64,000 bases of DNA from Euleptes europaea (GCF_029931775.1 NC_079312.1:118046872-118110871), one strand, 5' to 3'; positions 21,201 to 50,703 are shown, counted from the stretch's first letter. Notes: generated by a model from the letters alone, not told the origin. Program-made: numbers and translations.

Positions 21201-22645
21201 GATATATTGAGGAGCTTAAAATAAAATCAATAAAACAGTCCTTGGGCTAGAAGCAGACGATAAAAAACAGCTAAAAAGATGAAACCTCTCAGTCAGAAGC
21301 CTGGAGAAAGGGAAATGTCTGCCCTGATACCTAAAGGACATTAAAGTAAATGCTAGGTGAGATTCAGGTTGCAAGACATCCAAAGATGAGGCACCATTAC
21401 TGAGAAAGTCCTGTCTCTGGTTGCTATCTGCCTTAACTCTGCCAGAAGAGGGTCATAACAGGTTGGCAGGATATACACATAGGCCTGGTCATGGATTGTC
21501 ATGGTTCACCCCTTCAGTACTTTACCTTGATGTGTGGAATCATAGATGAGACCTCTGTACTCAAATGTGTTTGTTCCTTAGAGGTACTTCAGTGGGTGCA
21601 ACTGAGAAGCTGACAGAAATGTTATCATCTGCTGTGCTTTTCTGACTGCTTTTATGAGAACTATGAACCCAGGAAAGGATAGTTATTGTGTGTGCTTTTT
21701 TGTGTCATGCATTTTACCCAAGATGTTCTGTAGGTATTTTTTCTGAAGTGCCAGAAGAACTGTGTTTGAACTGTTTCCCTTTTCTGGTTGTGTGAACTGA
21801 ACTTGCCTCAAACTGGTCTTAAATCTTAGTTGCTTGTTGACCTTTGTTAGAGGGCATATTGGTGCAGAAATGTTAACTATACTTTCCAAGGGTGCTCAAG
21901 GACCTGAGAAAGGCAAACTATTAATAAAGTAAATAATAGAGTGAGATGAAGCTAGCTTTGGGGCTTCTTACAAGCGGGCAACTGTAAATCCTTTATGATA
22001 CTTCCAGACTACCACTTACTATAATAACTCAGTTTGTTGCTCCTGTTTGATTTATGATGAATAAATCACACCTTCAGTGATGATTGGCAATGATTAATGA
22101 TGGTGTTTGCCTCAGTTTCACTTGCTCCATGAAGGGTAAAAAAGAAATCATATTACTTGGAGAACTATATGTTACATATGAATTATTCTTTTCTACTTGT
22201 TTCCTTGTCTAGTTTGTACACTACCATGAGAGCATATCCAAACACTCTCATAGGAATGATTAGTTGCTATCATTTACTTCCAGGAAACAAAAACAGTAAA
22301 GATTGAAAATAGCAATCTGTTTAAGCTGCTTCTTATGCTTTGTACTAGGGGTGCACCATTATTTTGGGTCATCTGTGCAGCAGATACATAAATTAATACT
22401 AGTGATTTTCTTTGACTATAGGTAGGAAAGAAAAGCCAAATACACTGTTGGGAGGCCTTTAGAAGCTGTCTTTTGGGTTGCCTTAGTTGCAGTTGTAGAG
22501 GAAAGGCAACAGGGATGTACAAAGATAAATGTGAAACTGACTTGAAGAAAGACTTTGTTTCAGATAAGCAATTTATTTCCTGAGTACAATGTTTTGGCTT
22601 GATTTTTTTATATAGAATGATAAACTCCTGTCTAAATCAGGAAAA
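21201..22645. other. NDEL1 intron 1, unique-looking part
   Basis: Nothing recognised. Confidence 0.5.
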
Positions 22646-22650
22646 CATGT

Positions 22651-23301
22651 TGTCACGCCTCCCTGGCGCTGCTGTCACCCTCGGGGTCTCTGCCCTGGAG
22701 GAGGGTCTGACTGGAGGAGCCTCCTCGGCCTCAGACCAGTCCGAGGGAGAATCGGAGCTTGCCTCCCCCTCGGACGCAGCCAGGTTGTCGAGAGTCAGCT
22801 CAGCCTCTCCAACCTCTTGCTGCCATCCTCCCCGGCAAAGGCTCCTCTCTGGCCTTATATCCCCCCCCAGGCCAGAGAGGTCCCGCCCCTGACCTCCCCC
22901 CGGCCCGCCCCCGGAAGGCCCAAATAAGGGCGGATGGCCCCGCCCCGGGGTGAACTTGGAGCTGCCGGCCGGCAAGCTGTTCCCCGCCTTGCCCGCGCCC
23001 GGCCAAAGCCCAGCTGATGAGTGGGGCGGGGCTCGGTGGCGCGCGTCATTCCGGCCGAGTCCGTCGCTGGGGCTTGGCGGCTGACCTCACCGATTCCTGG
23101 AGGGCCCTCTCTCTTGCCATCTCGCCGGGAGCCTGGGGGAAAAGAAAGAGGTGAGGCGCCGCCGCAGGGCCGCCCCCCGGAGGGGTTGGCTCCTCTGTCG
23201 CTCCCCTCCTTCGCCCCCGCGGTGGGTGGACTCCTTGCCGGGGACTCTGGTGGGGGCTGAGCACGGCCCGGGCGGCTCCCGGAGGGACTCGTCCCGGGAC
23301 A
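22651..23301. mobile_element. Solo LTR (fossil LTR retroelement)
   Basis: A 651-bp GC- and CpG-rich block starts TGTCACGCC and ends CGGGACA. It has the TG...CA ends of an LTR and a perfect 5-bp target duplication CATGT (22,646-22,650 and 23,302-23,306). No internal region or second LTR is present, so it is a solo LTR left by recombination. Family not identified. Still-intact ends and CpG richness suggest it is not very old. Orientation uncertain. Confidence 0.75.
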
Positions 23302-23306
23302 CATGT

Positions 23307-23796
23307 ATACAAAGGTAGGGCAGGAAATAAAACTGCGCCTGTTTGTGAGTTACATCGTTATGGTCTATATAGTGTCTCTTTGAGTTGATGATCAGATATT
23401 TGAGCCATAATTGCATCATATTCTCATAGAACAGGCAGCTAGAAAAATACGCTTGAGGTATTTTCGTTCTACTAATGACTTGGCTGCTGTGCAGGGATTC
23501 TTCTTTGGTCTTGGGTACAGGGCTTCAAAACCTGAAGAAGTATCCAGAGCCTTTGATTTGAATGGGCTGAACTGCTAAGAGACTTTCTGGCAACCAATTT
23601 ACTTCAGATGTACTTCTAACTTTGATTTATGACTGCAGTATGCTAGAGTGCAATTTCTGATGTAGGAAGGTAGCATTCAAGGATATTTTGGAGAAATGGC
23701 CATTGATCACAAGCAGATAAAGGGATGTTGCAGATACGATTGTTCTTATTCTAGTCTGTGGTGTTCAATTACTCAAGGATTTATGATCATTTGAAG
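23307..23796. other. NDEL1 intron 1, unique-looking part
   Basis: Nothing recognised. Confidence 0.45.
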
Positions 23797-23804
23797 TCTT
23801 ACAT

Positions 23805-24153
23805 CGGGGTCCCCAGCGTGGTGCCCATGGGTGCCAACACCTTTTCTGGTGCCTGCCAAGTATTTTTAGGGAGTGGGTGGGCCAGCTAGGGCTTTTGCCC
23901 TGCAAGACTTCTGGTTGATTATTGGAGATTTGATTGGCTTTGCAGATTTTTAAAAAATGTTGCTTTGGCAGCACCTCCCACCACAGCACAAGGATCTGCA
24001 CTATGTTACTGAGGTTAAGCTGTGGCAATCATTTTGTGGCTGGCTCTACCTCCTGCAGCTGCCATTTCGTAGTGGCCATTTTGTTGCTGTGCCCACCATG
24101 CCGTGGGAGAATTCCAAATGTGCCTGCAGGCTCAAAAAGGTTGGGGACCCCTG
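23805..24153. mobile_element. hAT non-autonomous element (GGGGTCCCC TIR)
   Basis: TIRs CGGGGTCCCCAGCG and AGGTTGGGGACCCCTG are inverted, and the flanks TCTTACAT (23,797-23,804) and TCTTGCAT (24,154-24,161) are an 8-bp duplication with one difference. No transposase frame. Lies in NDEL1 intron 1. Confidence 0.85.
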
Positions 24154-24161
24154 TCTTGCAT

Positions 24162-27100
24162 CTTCAACTTGCTTTGGTTTGCTCCACTCTTACTCAGGAC
24201 CTTAATACTTTCCTTTTTAAGCCTTTCCAAACCTAATATCACCATAGCTATAAATAAATACTCTAGATGTTAATGTATCATTCCAGTTTGAGTTTGAGAT
24301 TGCTAGAAAAAAGATAAGGTGGATCCCTCTTCACTTTTATCAGTGATACATCCTTTATCACTGTTACATCCTTTGTGTTTTAAAATCAGGTGGTCTCAGA
24401 ATGTCTTCCAAATGACCCTTTGGAACAGTTCTTTGGCAACTACCTGGTGATACTGAGGGAGAGGTCTTCCTAGTTGGAACTATGGGAAGCTTTACTGCAA
24501 GCAGCTGTGGTCTGAATCCATGATATCCCAGCATGTGCTGGGAAAGATCTCTTCTGCCCAAGTCCTTGTAGAGAGGCAGTTAGGGTAACAATACTGAACT
24601 TAATGGGCCAGTGGGTATAAGGTAGCTTCATAGATGGAACTTGTCTTCTTTCACTTGCCTACCACTCAGCTATCTTACATAGATGGGCTTGTTAATCTGG
24701 CTCTAAAATTTTCATGGTTGGCTAGGGTTAGTGTCTCCCTTAGAACAAAATAGACTGCAGTGAATAGATCTTCCCTGGTTTGAGTCTCAATGGTAAAAGC
24801 TAGACTTGGATTTAAGTCTTCCACTGCGGACCAAACATGGCTACCTTCTGAAACTATTTTCATGTCCTTCATGGGCTTGTTGATGTGAACACTGTCTGGG
24901 GGTGGGGAAGTGTTTTGTTTGGTTTTAAATTGAATAGCTGCAAGGTCAGGACCTAATAAACAGCGCAGAAACTGATAAGCCAGGGTTTGTGGCATGATGT
25001 CTTGGGGCCAAACAGCATGTTACAATGTGCATGAGCCTGCCATGGAGAAGCTATATTACAGCTGTGATTTCCTGTTGGGAATTCCATTTAAATGCACTGT
25101 GGGGCCCAATTTGGATCAGTACCATGGAGAGCTGCCTGTTGAGGATTCCTTATATCTAGTCCTGACAGGTATGTTGCAAGGAGTTATGAGTATGGCTGAT
25201 GTGCAAAGCTCTGAGTGGGAAGGCCTAGAATTTTTTTTAAATGTACTTAAGAATGCAACACTGACTATTACCATGGTGGTAAGAAAGAAAAAGATTGTAC
25301 TTTTGCTGTATCCTGGGCCTGTGAAAATGTTGGAGTATAGCTCTTGAACCATCTTTGGCCCAGTGTCTCTTGCTAAAGAGAAAAAAATATATATGTGATC
25401 TGGTATGCTTGCTAACTAAAACTTCCATTGTGCAGTTGATGGGTCCTTTGGTTTGTTAAAGGGTTGCCCCTGCAGAATGCCTAAAGTTCTGTTTCTTATT
25501 TTTTGGGTACCACCAATGAGTCACTTTATCTTTGGGTTTTGCCCCTTTGCCTGAGTTTTTAGCAATACTGATTTGCAAGATTGCTGCTTAGATTTGTATT
25601 TTCTGAGGGAAGAGGAATAGTGCTTCAGAATGGCACCAAGTCCCATTTTTGCTTGAAATTGCAATGTACTATATTATCTAATAATCTCTACCTCCTAGGT
25701 TGAATGTGGACAAGCCTCGTCAGACTTCCTTCTGGGGCATAAGACTTGTCACTTGCCAGACTGGCCATCTTTTCCCCCTGAATTCCATTGCTACAAAGAA
25801 CATTGTACCTTAATATATTTCTTTGGAGCTTTTTGTGTCGCCAGTTTGGTGTTTTAACAGTAAATTGTAGGTTCAACATAATTCTGTGGGAGAAAAAGAC
25901 TGTGTTGTGGAAGAGCTTGTGCATATTCCTGAAACAATGCAAACAATTTCAGAACAGTATTTGGGCATTAGCATTGATATTTTCACCGGAATAGGCAAGC
26001 AGGGTCCGCTGGGTCTAAAGATGCTATTTAACCCACCTCTGAGTTACTTTGAAAGATTTCTGTTTACATTTATTTATTAAAAGATATATATCCCGCCTTT
26101 CCTTATGGTTCAAGGCAGTTTACAATAAGAACATTTTAAGTTTAAGACCAAAAATAAAACCGTAAGAAGTTGAAGGCATTCAAAGAGGTGAAATGGAACT
26201 CTGCACCCTAGGTTAGGAATTTATATTGGATTTTGTGTGTGTGTTACTTATGATCCAATCTAGTGACCACTTGGTGAAGGGTGAGGCGAGGAAATGGCAG
26301 AATGTAAGAAATGATGGTGTTCACATTCACATTTTTTCTTTTTCTTCGACGTTTTCAACACTGAATCAACTGCAATGGAGTATTTTGCTGGGTATGCTAT
26401 CTGAATGCTCACTTCAGAAATGTGGGTCAGAGGTGTGGGATGCCTGAAGGAAAAGAAGTGGTTATTGATACTCATCAAAATCCTGCAGTAATCTTTGTCT
26501 AAAATTAGCATTTGTTCACATGTGTGCAGGGGACAAGTGCATATTCTCTGCAAGGCAATGATAAGTCCTTTATTTCTGCCTTTGTTGGCATTGGGTGGAA
26601 GAAGTGCCGCCCAGTTAGGAAATTAAAAGCGGCTTGTAGAGAAACAGCCCTGAAGCTAACTCACATGCTAATGCTAATTATTGATGTGGCTGGATTTTTG
26701 CGATGAGGGCCCAGCTCAGGACTTGGAGGAGGAAGAAATGTTGACTGGAACCATGCACCACTGAGGGGAAAAAATCCAGAGTATTTTGTGTGTGTGTTTT
26801 AAGCAAGTGTGTTTCTTGCTTTTTGTGGGTTCATTATAACTGCTCTCCCTCCCTGTTTATCTGTGTGCTTCTAAACAAATAAAGGACTTGAGTCATCTTG
26901 CTGCATTCAACCCATTCTAAAGTTGCTGGAAAATGTGGTTTTTTTAAACGGAAGGGAAAGACTTCTTGATTCTGAGAACTACTTAATCACAAAATTGTGG
27001 CTCAGTGGGTGGAGCCTGTCACAAATGGAGGCTTGTACAAAAATTAGTGTATCAGAGCTCATGTGCAGTTGTTGGGTGGGGAAAACCTTTTTCTGCTGTT

Positions 27101-27991
27101 TTCTAAAAAACAAAACGCCATGGGCTGTAGGAAAAAAAGTTTCCTCTGTTTTCCCTGTAAGAGGCAAATAGAAGCTTGTGATACAAGGAGAACAAATTGT
27201 TAGCATGTTCCTTTCCCTTCAAGAGCAAGGGTGCATATGGGCCTGCATGGAACAGGAGGATGGGAAAGGGTGCCAGTGCAGTCGTTTCCCCATCCACTAC
27301 TAAGGGATGTGTATATGCATGCATGAAAGAGGAGAGAAACTGCTGCGGTAGCTTTAAAAGGAAGCATAAGTAAATGATTACAGCAGCACTGGAGGAGGGT
27401 CAGACAAGTGCTTTTAATTACTTAGAGAGTGACTGGTCACTCCCAAGTGACTTTCCACCCACCCATTTTAAAAAATGGAACTAGGGAAACTGGTCACGCA
27501 GCCTTTTTTCTTTCTTGCAGAGCAAAACCAAACTGGTGCTGGTCTAAACAGGACCAGAATTTAACCTTCCCTAATTATCACCTTGTAGGTGCTTCACAAA
27601 GTTAGGTACCTGTGCCTTTGGCTGGAAATCTTCAGTAATGTAGAAAGTGTTGATCATCAGTTTGCATATCCCTTAGCCAGATTTGTCTTGTATCTTTAAC
27701 TCTTCTGTGTGTTCTGGAATTAAGTCTGGCTTTTCAAAACAGTGAAAGCAGATAAGCCTCAAATAAAATGAAGTATCTTCTTAAGATTTTTGAGGCCTGG
27801 TTCTAAATTAGGACTGAAATCCTTGTCTTGCTGCTTTTTCATTGCCAATTAGAACATGTCAGTGTATATCAGCTCTTCTGGTGATGGAAGTAGAAGGGGA
27901 GGTGTATATCTGCTCGCCTTATACATGAGTTTAACTTCGGAAAGCTGCTGTGTGTTTTGTGGCCTTGCTTATTTTATGATGTATTTTGCAG
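24162..27991. other. NDEL1 intron 1, distal part
   Basis: No second gene seen. A repeat tail (TATATATCCCGCCTTTCC, reverse orientation) lies at about 26,058-26,160. The last 30 bases form a good polypyrimidine-poor but usable acceptor region ending TATTTTGCAG before exon 2. Confidence 0.45.
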
Positions 27992-28003
27992 GTTTCCCTG
28001 ATC

Positions 28004-44188
<16,185 letters not shown>

Positions 44189-45385
44189 ACAGTTGCAAGG
44201 CCACATTGTGACTTGAAATTGGTTCTCGAAGGAACAAGGAAAGAGCTGCTTGCGATACTTTTTCCGTTAGTGCCCCCTGCTGGAGTTGAGTGGGTGTTTC
44301 GGCACTCAGAAGCTGCCCGGAGAAGATCCTAGCACACATACCACACTCCTTACGTCAATACAGTCTATTTTCTTCTATTTCCATCGTGGACGTTCTTTAA
44401 CGTGGTCACCGCTGATATCTGACTTACAGGATGTTGGATTCACACTTGCCCAAATCACCTTGTTCTGGTCCCTGCCCCCCCCCCCCCCAATTTTGTAAGT
44501 TTGCTAACATGGGTCTGCATTGATGCTGGCTCGTCCCTTAGCAACCCCTCTCCCCCACCTCTTCACACTGCTTTCCTCTTCTCCAAACCTTGCACTTAAA
44601 AGCAGCACATGGATCTTTGTGTGCTTTTTTTCTTTCCCAGAATGAGCCTGTTCATGTTAAAAAGCAGTTGGGAAAGGCCTGGACTTCTCGGTTCAGCTAG
44701 TGCACATGGGATGCAGTATGAACTCATATTTACAGGATGGCTCTTTCATACTCTCAATGAAAGTGATGTACCCGTGGGGTCCTGGGACCTGACACAACAC
44801 CCATGCTAAGGCTCTGGGATGTGGGCCATGGAAAACATCTAGGGCGTAGCTGCATCTCCTCTGTGGAGCATGAGAAATGTAGGTGTCCGATTATGTCTCT
44901 TTTCACCAAAGCGGATGGTTTTTAAAATGGAGAATTCTCGCCCCAGTTTTTTGCAATTCTTTTCCAGTCAGCTTCATCCCAATCAGCAGGTTTTGCCTAT
45001 TTTATTTCAAGAAACCAGTGGACTGGTCTTGGTCTAGTTACTGAGAATTGCCTGTGAGCAAGGGAAAGGAGGAGGGAGTCAAAGCCAAGGCAGGCTGGGG
45101 GAGGGAGGGGGATTTACCACTCACTGTTTTGGATTTTGTCTGCCCTTTTCCTGTGCGTCCTTTGCTGCATTGACTGTTTACATTTGTTTTACTGTACATA
45201 GATTTGTAAACATAATATCTTTGCCTAAGATGTTTGTACATAACTTGGGCTTTGTAGCTTTATTTATTCAGGATCTCTGAGGCATGTTTTCCCCTAGGAC
45301 AGTGTATCAGATTTCTGTGGTGACTGCCATCCTGTGGTTCGACAAGAGAGATGATCCAAAAATAAAGATCTTTTAATGTGGACAC
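44189..45385 (+). other. NDEL1: NDEL1 3' UTR
   Basis: From the stop codon to shortly after the AATAAA at 45,361. The run TAAACATAATATCTTTGCC, GATGTTTGTACATAACTTGG and TTTATTTATTC before the signal looks like a conserved UTR end. A C-run lies at about 44,476-44,488. Long minus-strand frames here are not genes. Confidence 0.75.
45361..45366 (+). promoter_or_regulatory. NDEL1: Polyadenylation signal AATAAA of NDEL1
   Basis: AATAAA followed within 30 bases by a GT/T-rich stretch (TTTTAATGTGG, TTGGCTTTTG). It is about 1.17 kb after the stop, similar to mammalian NDEL1. Confidence 0.75.
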
Positions 45386-45846
45386 GTTGGCTTTTGCAGA
45401 ACAGATGTGTCTGCTGTTATTTTGTGCTGATTCCTTGGTGTGTGTTTTTTTTTGGCGGGGAGGGAGCAGGGATTGACACTGGCAATGAGTCTGGTTTACA
45501 CCAATGAATGAAGTTTCAGCTGTGAGGAAGGAGCTTTTCTTCAGGATTGCTTTGGGTAAGTGTTTGGCTAGTGCTGTAAACCTGTCACATTTTTGAAGGG
45601 AAGTTGTGCATGCTTCCCCCCCCCCCATCCGCAATAGGATGATGACCAAAGCTGTTGTTAGAAAACTGCTCCCCCCCGAAGAGCTGTAAGTAGACATACT
45701 ATAAGGCTGAAAAATAGGTGAAGAAAAAAGTTAGTGTCCCATGTGACTTAGGGAGTTCTTTTCCAATTCCTCTTCCAACTAGGGTGGGGAAGGATACTTT
45801 CCAATCCGCTGATGAAAAGAAATCTTTACAGTCAAGTGTTGTTTTG

Positions 45847-46046
45847 ATCACATGAAACTGCCTTATACTGAATCAGACCCGTGGTCCATTCAAGTCAGTA
45901 TTGTCTACTCAGACCAGCAGCGGCTCTCCAGAGTCTCAGGTAGAGGTCTTTAACATCACCTATTTGCCTAGTCCCTTTAACTGGAGATGGTAGGGATTGA
46001 ACCTGGGACCTTCTACGTGCCAAGCAGATGCTCTACCACTGAGCCA
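45847..46046 (-). repeat. tRNA-derived SINE (family C), reverse
   Basis: 'catgaaactgccttatactgaatcagaccc' at the left, B-box complement GGATTGAACC-like 'gggattgaacc' near 45,991 and 'agatgctctaccactgagcc' at the right. Confidence 0.8.
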
Positions 46047-46249
46047 TCAGTGGAGGAATGTATCCTGGTATGGGATACTGAAAGGCCAAAGCCCAAGTCA
46101 CTGTCCTACGTATGCACGCAGTGGATACATTGGTGTAGGGTTGCATCTGTAGTGGGCACTCTAGCAAAGAAGGCAGTAATCTTTGAGACTGATGGGAGAT
46201 AACTGCCATAAGCCAGGGAAATGGCATGCTCTGATGCATCTGGTTAAGT

Positions 46250-48950
46250 TTTGCAATGATGCTGTCTTTTCCCTGTTGTTGGGTAAGAATGCAATCAGCA
46301 GGAAGCCAGAGATATGAAGGCTGTTACCCTCTTAGATGCCCAGCAAACTCATATCTACCTAACTTATGCTAGACCTATTCCACAGGATGGCTGCAATGAC
46401 TAAAGAAAAATAGATGTCCTGGTCCCTGTGGAACAAAAAGTTAACAGATGGCAAAAAGTGGGGTTGGTGCATAAGGTCACCCAATTCTGAAGGGAGTAAA
46501 GCTTTTCTCTCAGCTGGAGGAAGGATAGCTCTGAAGCCCTTCCTACTGAGGTTTAGGGCAAGGGAAGCTCCATTGAATGCCTGAATTCTCAGTGCAGCTG
46601 ATCTCAAACTTAGGAGAGGTTTGATTAGAACTCTCAATACCCTGTGGAGATTCCACGAAAGGAAACCATGCTGAGCATGAGGACTTGGCTAATGCCACTT
46701 CCCTTCGGAAAGGCTGTAACCACCTGTCTTAACAAGTGAGGGTTCTGCGACAGGACAGGGAACCCATGAAGGGCCAGTACCTGGCACCGAAAAGAGTTGG
46801 TTCTGATACATTCTATCCTGGAGGTAGTGGTGAACCTCTAATACACCTGCAGGAGGTGTGCTGGTTTTCTTTGCCCAACTCTGCCAGTAGAAAACCACCC
46901 ACATAGCTTGGTAAATTTTGTGGGCCAGCCACAACTGCCTGGAACCTTTTCTGGCTAGCCATGTCACTCTAGTGTTCCCCATGCAAAGGGGTGGGGACCA
47001 TCCCAGAGCACGGGACCCTGTAGAAGAATGTCATGGTCCATTGGGAAGATCCTCAATGGTTGCTGTGCCATCGCCACTAGGTTGGAGAACCAGGGTCTCT
47101 GGCCAGAGGGATACAATAAAGATGTCCTCTGTTGTTTCTCTTGTATTCGATTGAGCTCCTTGGAGACCCTTATGCCCTGGGGACTGAGAAAGCATCCTCA
47201 CCCTCCACCTCAACAACATGCACCTGTGCTAGAATTCTGGCATGTTGTTGTTGGTTGGGGACACCAGGATGGCCAGCCAGGGGATGCTCTGTCTCCTGAT
47301 CACTGCATGGAACTCTGGAATTTTAATCCCGCTTGCACCAGGGTCATCAGATCTTCAGGTATTGCATGTCAGAGGGGAGCTATAGCTGCCCTGAGACTCA
47401 AACAATATTTTTCTTGGAGGGCATTAGAGGATCAAGCACTGTTGATCAACATCTCTAGATGGATGATAGCCTACGAATGTGAGCATGGAGGATCTGATGG
47501 GTGGATGGATGTTCCAGAGGTCCTGTGATCTGTATGATCACCTGAATATAAGGTCATCCATGTGTGAGCTAGAAGATGGCCACTTCTGGGACCGTCAACT
47601 GGGTGAAGACTTTGGGGGAGGGACCCTGAATAGAATGGCACCATAATAAAGGTGTTAGTGTCTGTATCCAAGCAAGGGCACTGGTTGGAGCTTGGATGCA
47701 TGGGAACCTGCAGATAAGCCTTGTGCAAATCTATAAAGGCCAAGATGTCCCCTGCTAGGAGAGCCTCCACTATGAGTTGGGAGAGTCTGTGTGCCAATCT
47801 CCCCTTTCTTGCCATTTAAGGACATTATAGATCTAGCAATGGTCTCCAAGTGCCATGTTTCTTGGGCACAATGAATGAAACAAAGAAGGTCCTGGAAAAT
47901 GTTCCATCATTGGAACCAGTACTATGGCTTGGTTCTGCCACAGATAGCTGGTGAGTTGGGAGACTAAGCTAATGTTGTACTTGCCTGTTGGATCCCAGGG
48001 AGATAGAAAACCTGCTCCTAAGGGAATGGAGGTCTGGAACATACCCAGCCAGATCACATAGTGCACCAAGGAGCCCTTAGATGAAAAACTAGCTTTGGAG
48101 ATGAATCAGGATTTGTTCCAGGCTGACTAGCAGAGTCTGGAGTCCCTTTGCTGGGAAGGATACTCTGGATGCTGAAAGGATGGTTAATCTGATTTGTTTG
48201 GAAGAGAGCATTGGATTCTTTTCCTTGATCTCAATGAGGACTTAATCTGGTACAATACCCACAGAGAATCTAGAAGCTATGTTGATCTTAAGGAGGTCCT
48301 GTTGGCACCTGAACTGGTCAGACTAGGACTGAAATAGATTTCTCAATTTTGAGCATGGATGCTCTGCACAGGTAGGGAGACTGCACTTGCTCTGAAAGCA
48401 AGGTCCAGGACTTCATGGGCTCTTTAATGGAGTCGTTCCCATCAATTTGGAGGAATCTCAGCTAAAACAAAAGAACAATCAGGCTTACCCTAGAAGAATC
48501 TACAGTGATGTATGCCAAGGCTTCCTGGCCATGCAGAGTCAATGGGATGTGAGGCACCAGTTTGAACCAAGCTGTTGGCAACTCTGTCTGCTACTAGTGC
48601 TTTGGAGTAGGAAAGGGCTGGCTGTTCACTCCCTATCCCTGCCGGAACTTCAGCAGGGGAGAGGACAGGATCAGACAATGAAGAGTAGGAGCCAGTTGGT
48701 GAGTGGTTAGTCCTGCAAAACCTTAGGCCAGAGTGGCCTTCCCCATAAAGAACTGGAAGATCCTCCCAATGGAGGAAGCTGGTAGAGGATGGGTCAGAAG
48801 ATGTGGTACATTCCCAACCACTCTCCCCTTCCTAAACTGAACCATGGAGTCTGAAGCAGAGTTGGGAGTGCAGTGACTCAGAATGGCCAGAGGGGGCAGA
48901 GTGTCTAGCTAGGAACACCTGGCCTTATATAGTCAATGGGGGTGAAAGGT
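46250..48950 (-). mobile_element. Old DIRS-type retroelement fossil
   Basis: The minus strand keeps traces of a reverse transcriptase (AGDILAFIDLHKAYLQVPMH at about 47,640-47,740, upstream VPMMEHFPGPSLF) and, downstream, of a DIRS-type tyrosine recombinase (HKIYQAMW...LEVHHYLQ near 46,800-46,920 and VLRVLIKPLLSLRSAALRI near 46,570-46,640). The order RT then recombinase is that of DIRS elements. It is clearly broken, with many breaks, and much older than the element at 55,861. Terminal repeats were not found, so borders are approximate. It lies between the convergent 3' ends of NDEL1 and MYH10. Confidence 0.6.
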
Positions 48951-49039
48951 TACCAGCTCAGAACTGTAAAAGGCTTTGTCGATAGGCCCGCCAACCACTA
49001 GTACTTGAGTGGGAGTGGGCTGGCTGTAGGGATATAGTA

Positions 49040-49860
49040 ATAATACTAATACTAGGTATTTTTCAGATGCAGATATATCGAAGCTGGAAAAGATCAGTGT
49101 TCCCAGTTTGCAGCTACCAGTATGGTATTCGGATCCAGGTTTTTTGGGTATGGGGGGGTTGATAGTCTTTCAGCTCCATTATTCCCTATGGGGAATCTTT
49201 CCAGGGGGCTGGGGGGTATTTTAAAGGTAGTGGCACCAAAATTGCAGGGAAGCTGCTGGCGCCTGTCTTTTAAATAACCCCCAGGTTTCAAATTAATTGG
49301 ACCACGGGGTCCAATTCTACGGGCTCCTAAACAAGGTGCCTCCAGGCTATCCTCCATTATTTCCTATGGAGGGAAAAACCCAGCAAAAATGTAAAATCTA
49401 AGAGTCTTCCCCTGTAGGAACACTATTGAAACTACTGCCAGGCCCAACCAACGTAACATCTAAGAATCTGAACTATGTGACACATGAATCTGAACCAATG
49501 TAAAAGGTGCAAATCTCAAAGTAAAATGAAAGAATCTACAAAAGAAACCAACCCCACACAAACCAACTGCAGCAAAGAATAAACTTAAAAAACAACACTT
49601 GAAAGTGACAGAATCTTACTTAAAGCAGCCAGGCAAGCCCCAAGAGACACAGAAAATGGGAGGAAAAGAGAGGGGGGGAATGGTCCTGGGAGTCTGTAAA
49701 TGCTGCCTCCTGATATTCCTGGTCAACCCCTAATATTTCTGTGATTTTTTGGGACCCATTTTTTTGGGTATCTCGGAAAATCCTGGATATATTTGGGAAA
49801 TCCCATTCTATCTGAAAAATTCTGATAAGGTATTTTTTTTGATATATTTTCCCTCGCTAG
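49040..49860. mobile_element. Old non-autonomous DNA-element-like repeat
   Basis: Modules 'ccattattccctatggggaatctttccagggggctgg' and 'ggtccaattctacgggctcctaaacaagg' parallel those at 19,960-20,830, and 'ggtatttt..aaaggtagtggcaccaaa' parallels 31,380-31,420. Clean ends are not visible. Confidence 0.45.
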
Positions 49861-50695
49861 CTGTCCACTCCCCATGTCTTCCCTCACATCCCTAGCTCGC
49901 TGTCCACTCCCCATGTCTTGGCAGTGAAGAACAGGCATCGATTTTGCAGAGGCCAGTGCCATGGTCCCGGAGGGAAGAGCAGCCAAGCTTTCCTCTCATG
50001 GTGGCTCAATTCCGGCAGCTGCCTTGGGGCAGTGTTCCATCCAGAACAACTTGGTATACTTTCCACCACCACCGTTTGTGAGCGAGAGGTGGCTAGTGAT
50101 TTTTAAAGGTATTTTTCCTGCATTTTTAATAAGCAGGGTGGGAGAGCTGTGGATGCTTGTCCATCCACGGAACAGGCAAGGGATGGATGGTGGGGTGGGA
50201 CGCCTCCTCAGGACAGTGGAAGCCCTTGCAAGAAATTTGTTTAAGCCCACAGAACAAGGAGGAGGCATAATCCCAAACTAGGATACGTTCCTCCACTGAT
50301 GGAGAACCTCCTGCCAAGGCAGCTCCATGAACTGCAGGGACAAACAGTTCAATTTTGCCCCTGCCTCAGAAGAGAACAAGAGATGTACAGTGAGCACCTC
50401 CTGCAGACACTAAATGAGCAAGGTTAAAAAAAATAACTGTTGCATCAAGAGGAACACTAGCCTAAATTCAGTTATCTAATCACATCTTAAATTCAATACA
50501 GGCTGAAGGGCCAACTGGCCTCTACTCCTCTCGGGTTTTTAACTGTTTTCAGATTTGCTTGCCTTAAGTCTCATTACAGGTTAGTAGCTCAGATGTCATA
50601 GTAGACTAGGCACCCTCCAAGCTTGTTTCTACAACAGGCACCAGAATCTGTTTTGTCAGAGTTGTCGTTTACCCTCTCACCCAGTCTCCTCAGCT
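49861..50695. other. Intergenic stretch, no gene seen
   Basis: A short direct repeat 'gctagctgtccactccccatgtctt' occurs twice at about 49,856 and 49,893. A SINE-like end 'ctccactgatgg' occurs near 50,290. No gene. Confidence 0.45.
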
Positions 50696-50703
50696 GTTCT
50701 AAT

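Noticed and set aside
22637-23419. GC-rich frames and a possible second NDEL1 CpG-island promoter
   Set aside because: The block has LTR ends and a 5-bp target duplication, so it is a solo LTR. Any promoter role would be secondary.
45260-45697. 145-codon minus-strand frame
   Set aside because: Covers the end of the NDEL1 3' UTR and its flank in antisense; nothing conserved in it.
47028-47528. 166-codon frame on the + strand
   Set aside because: Antisense to the old DIRS fossil; no similarity recognised.
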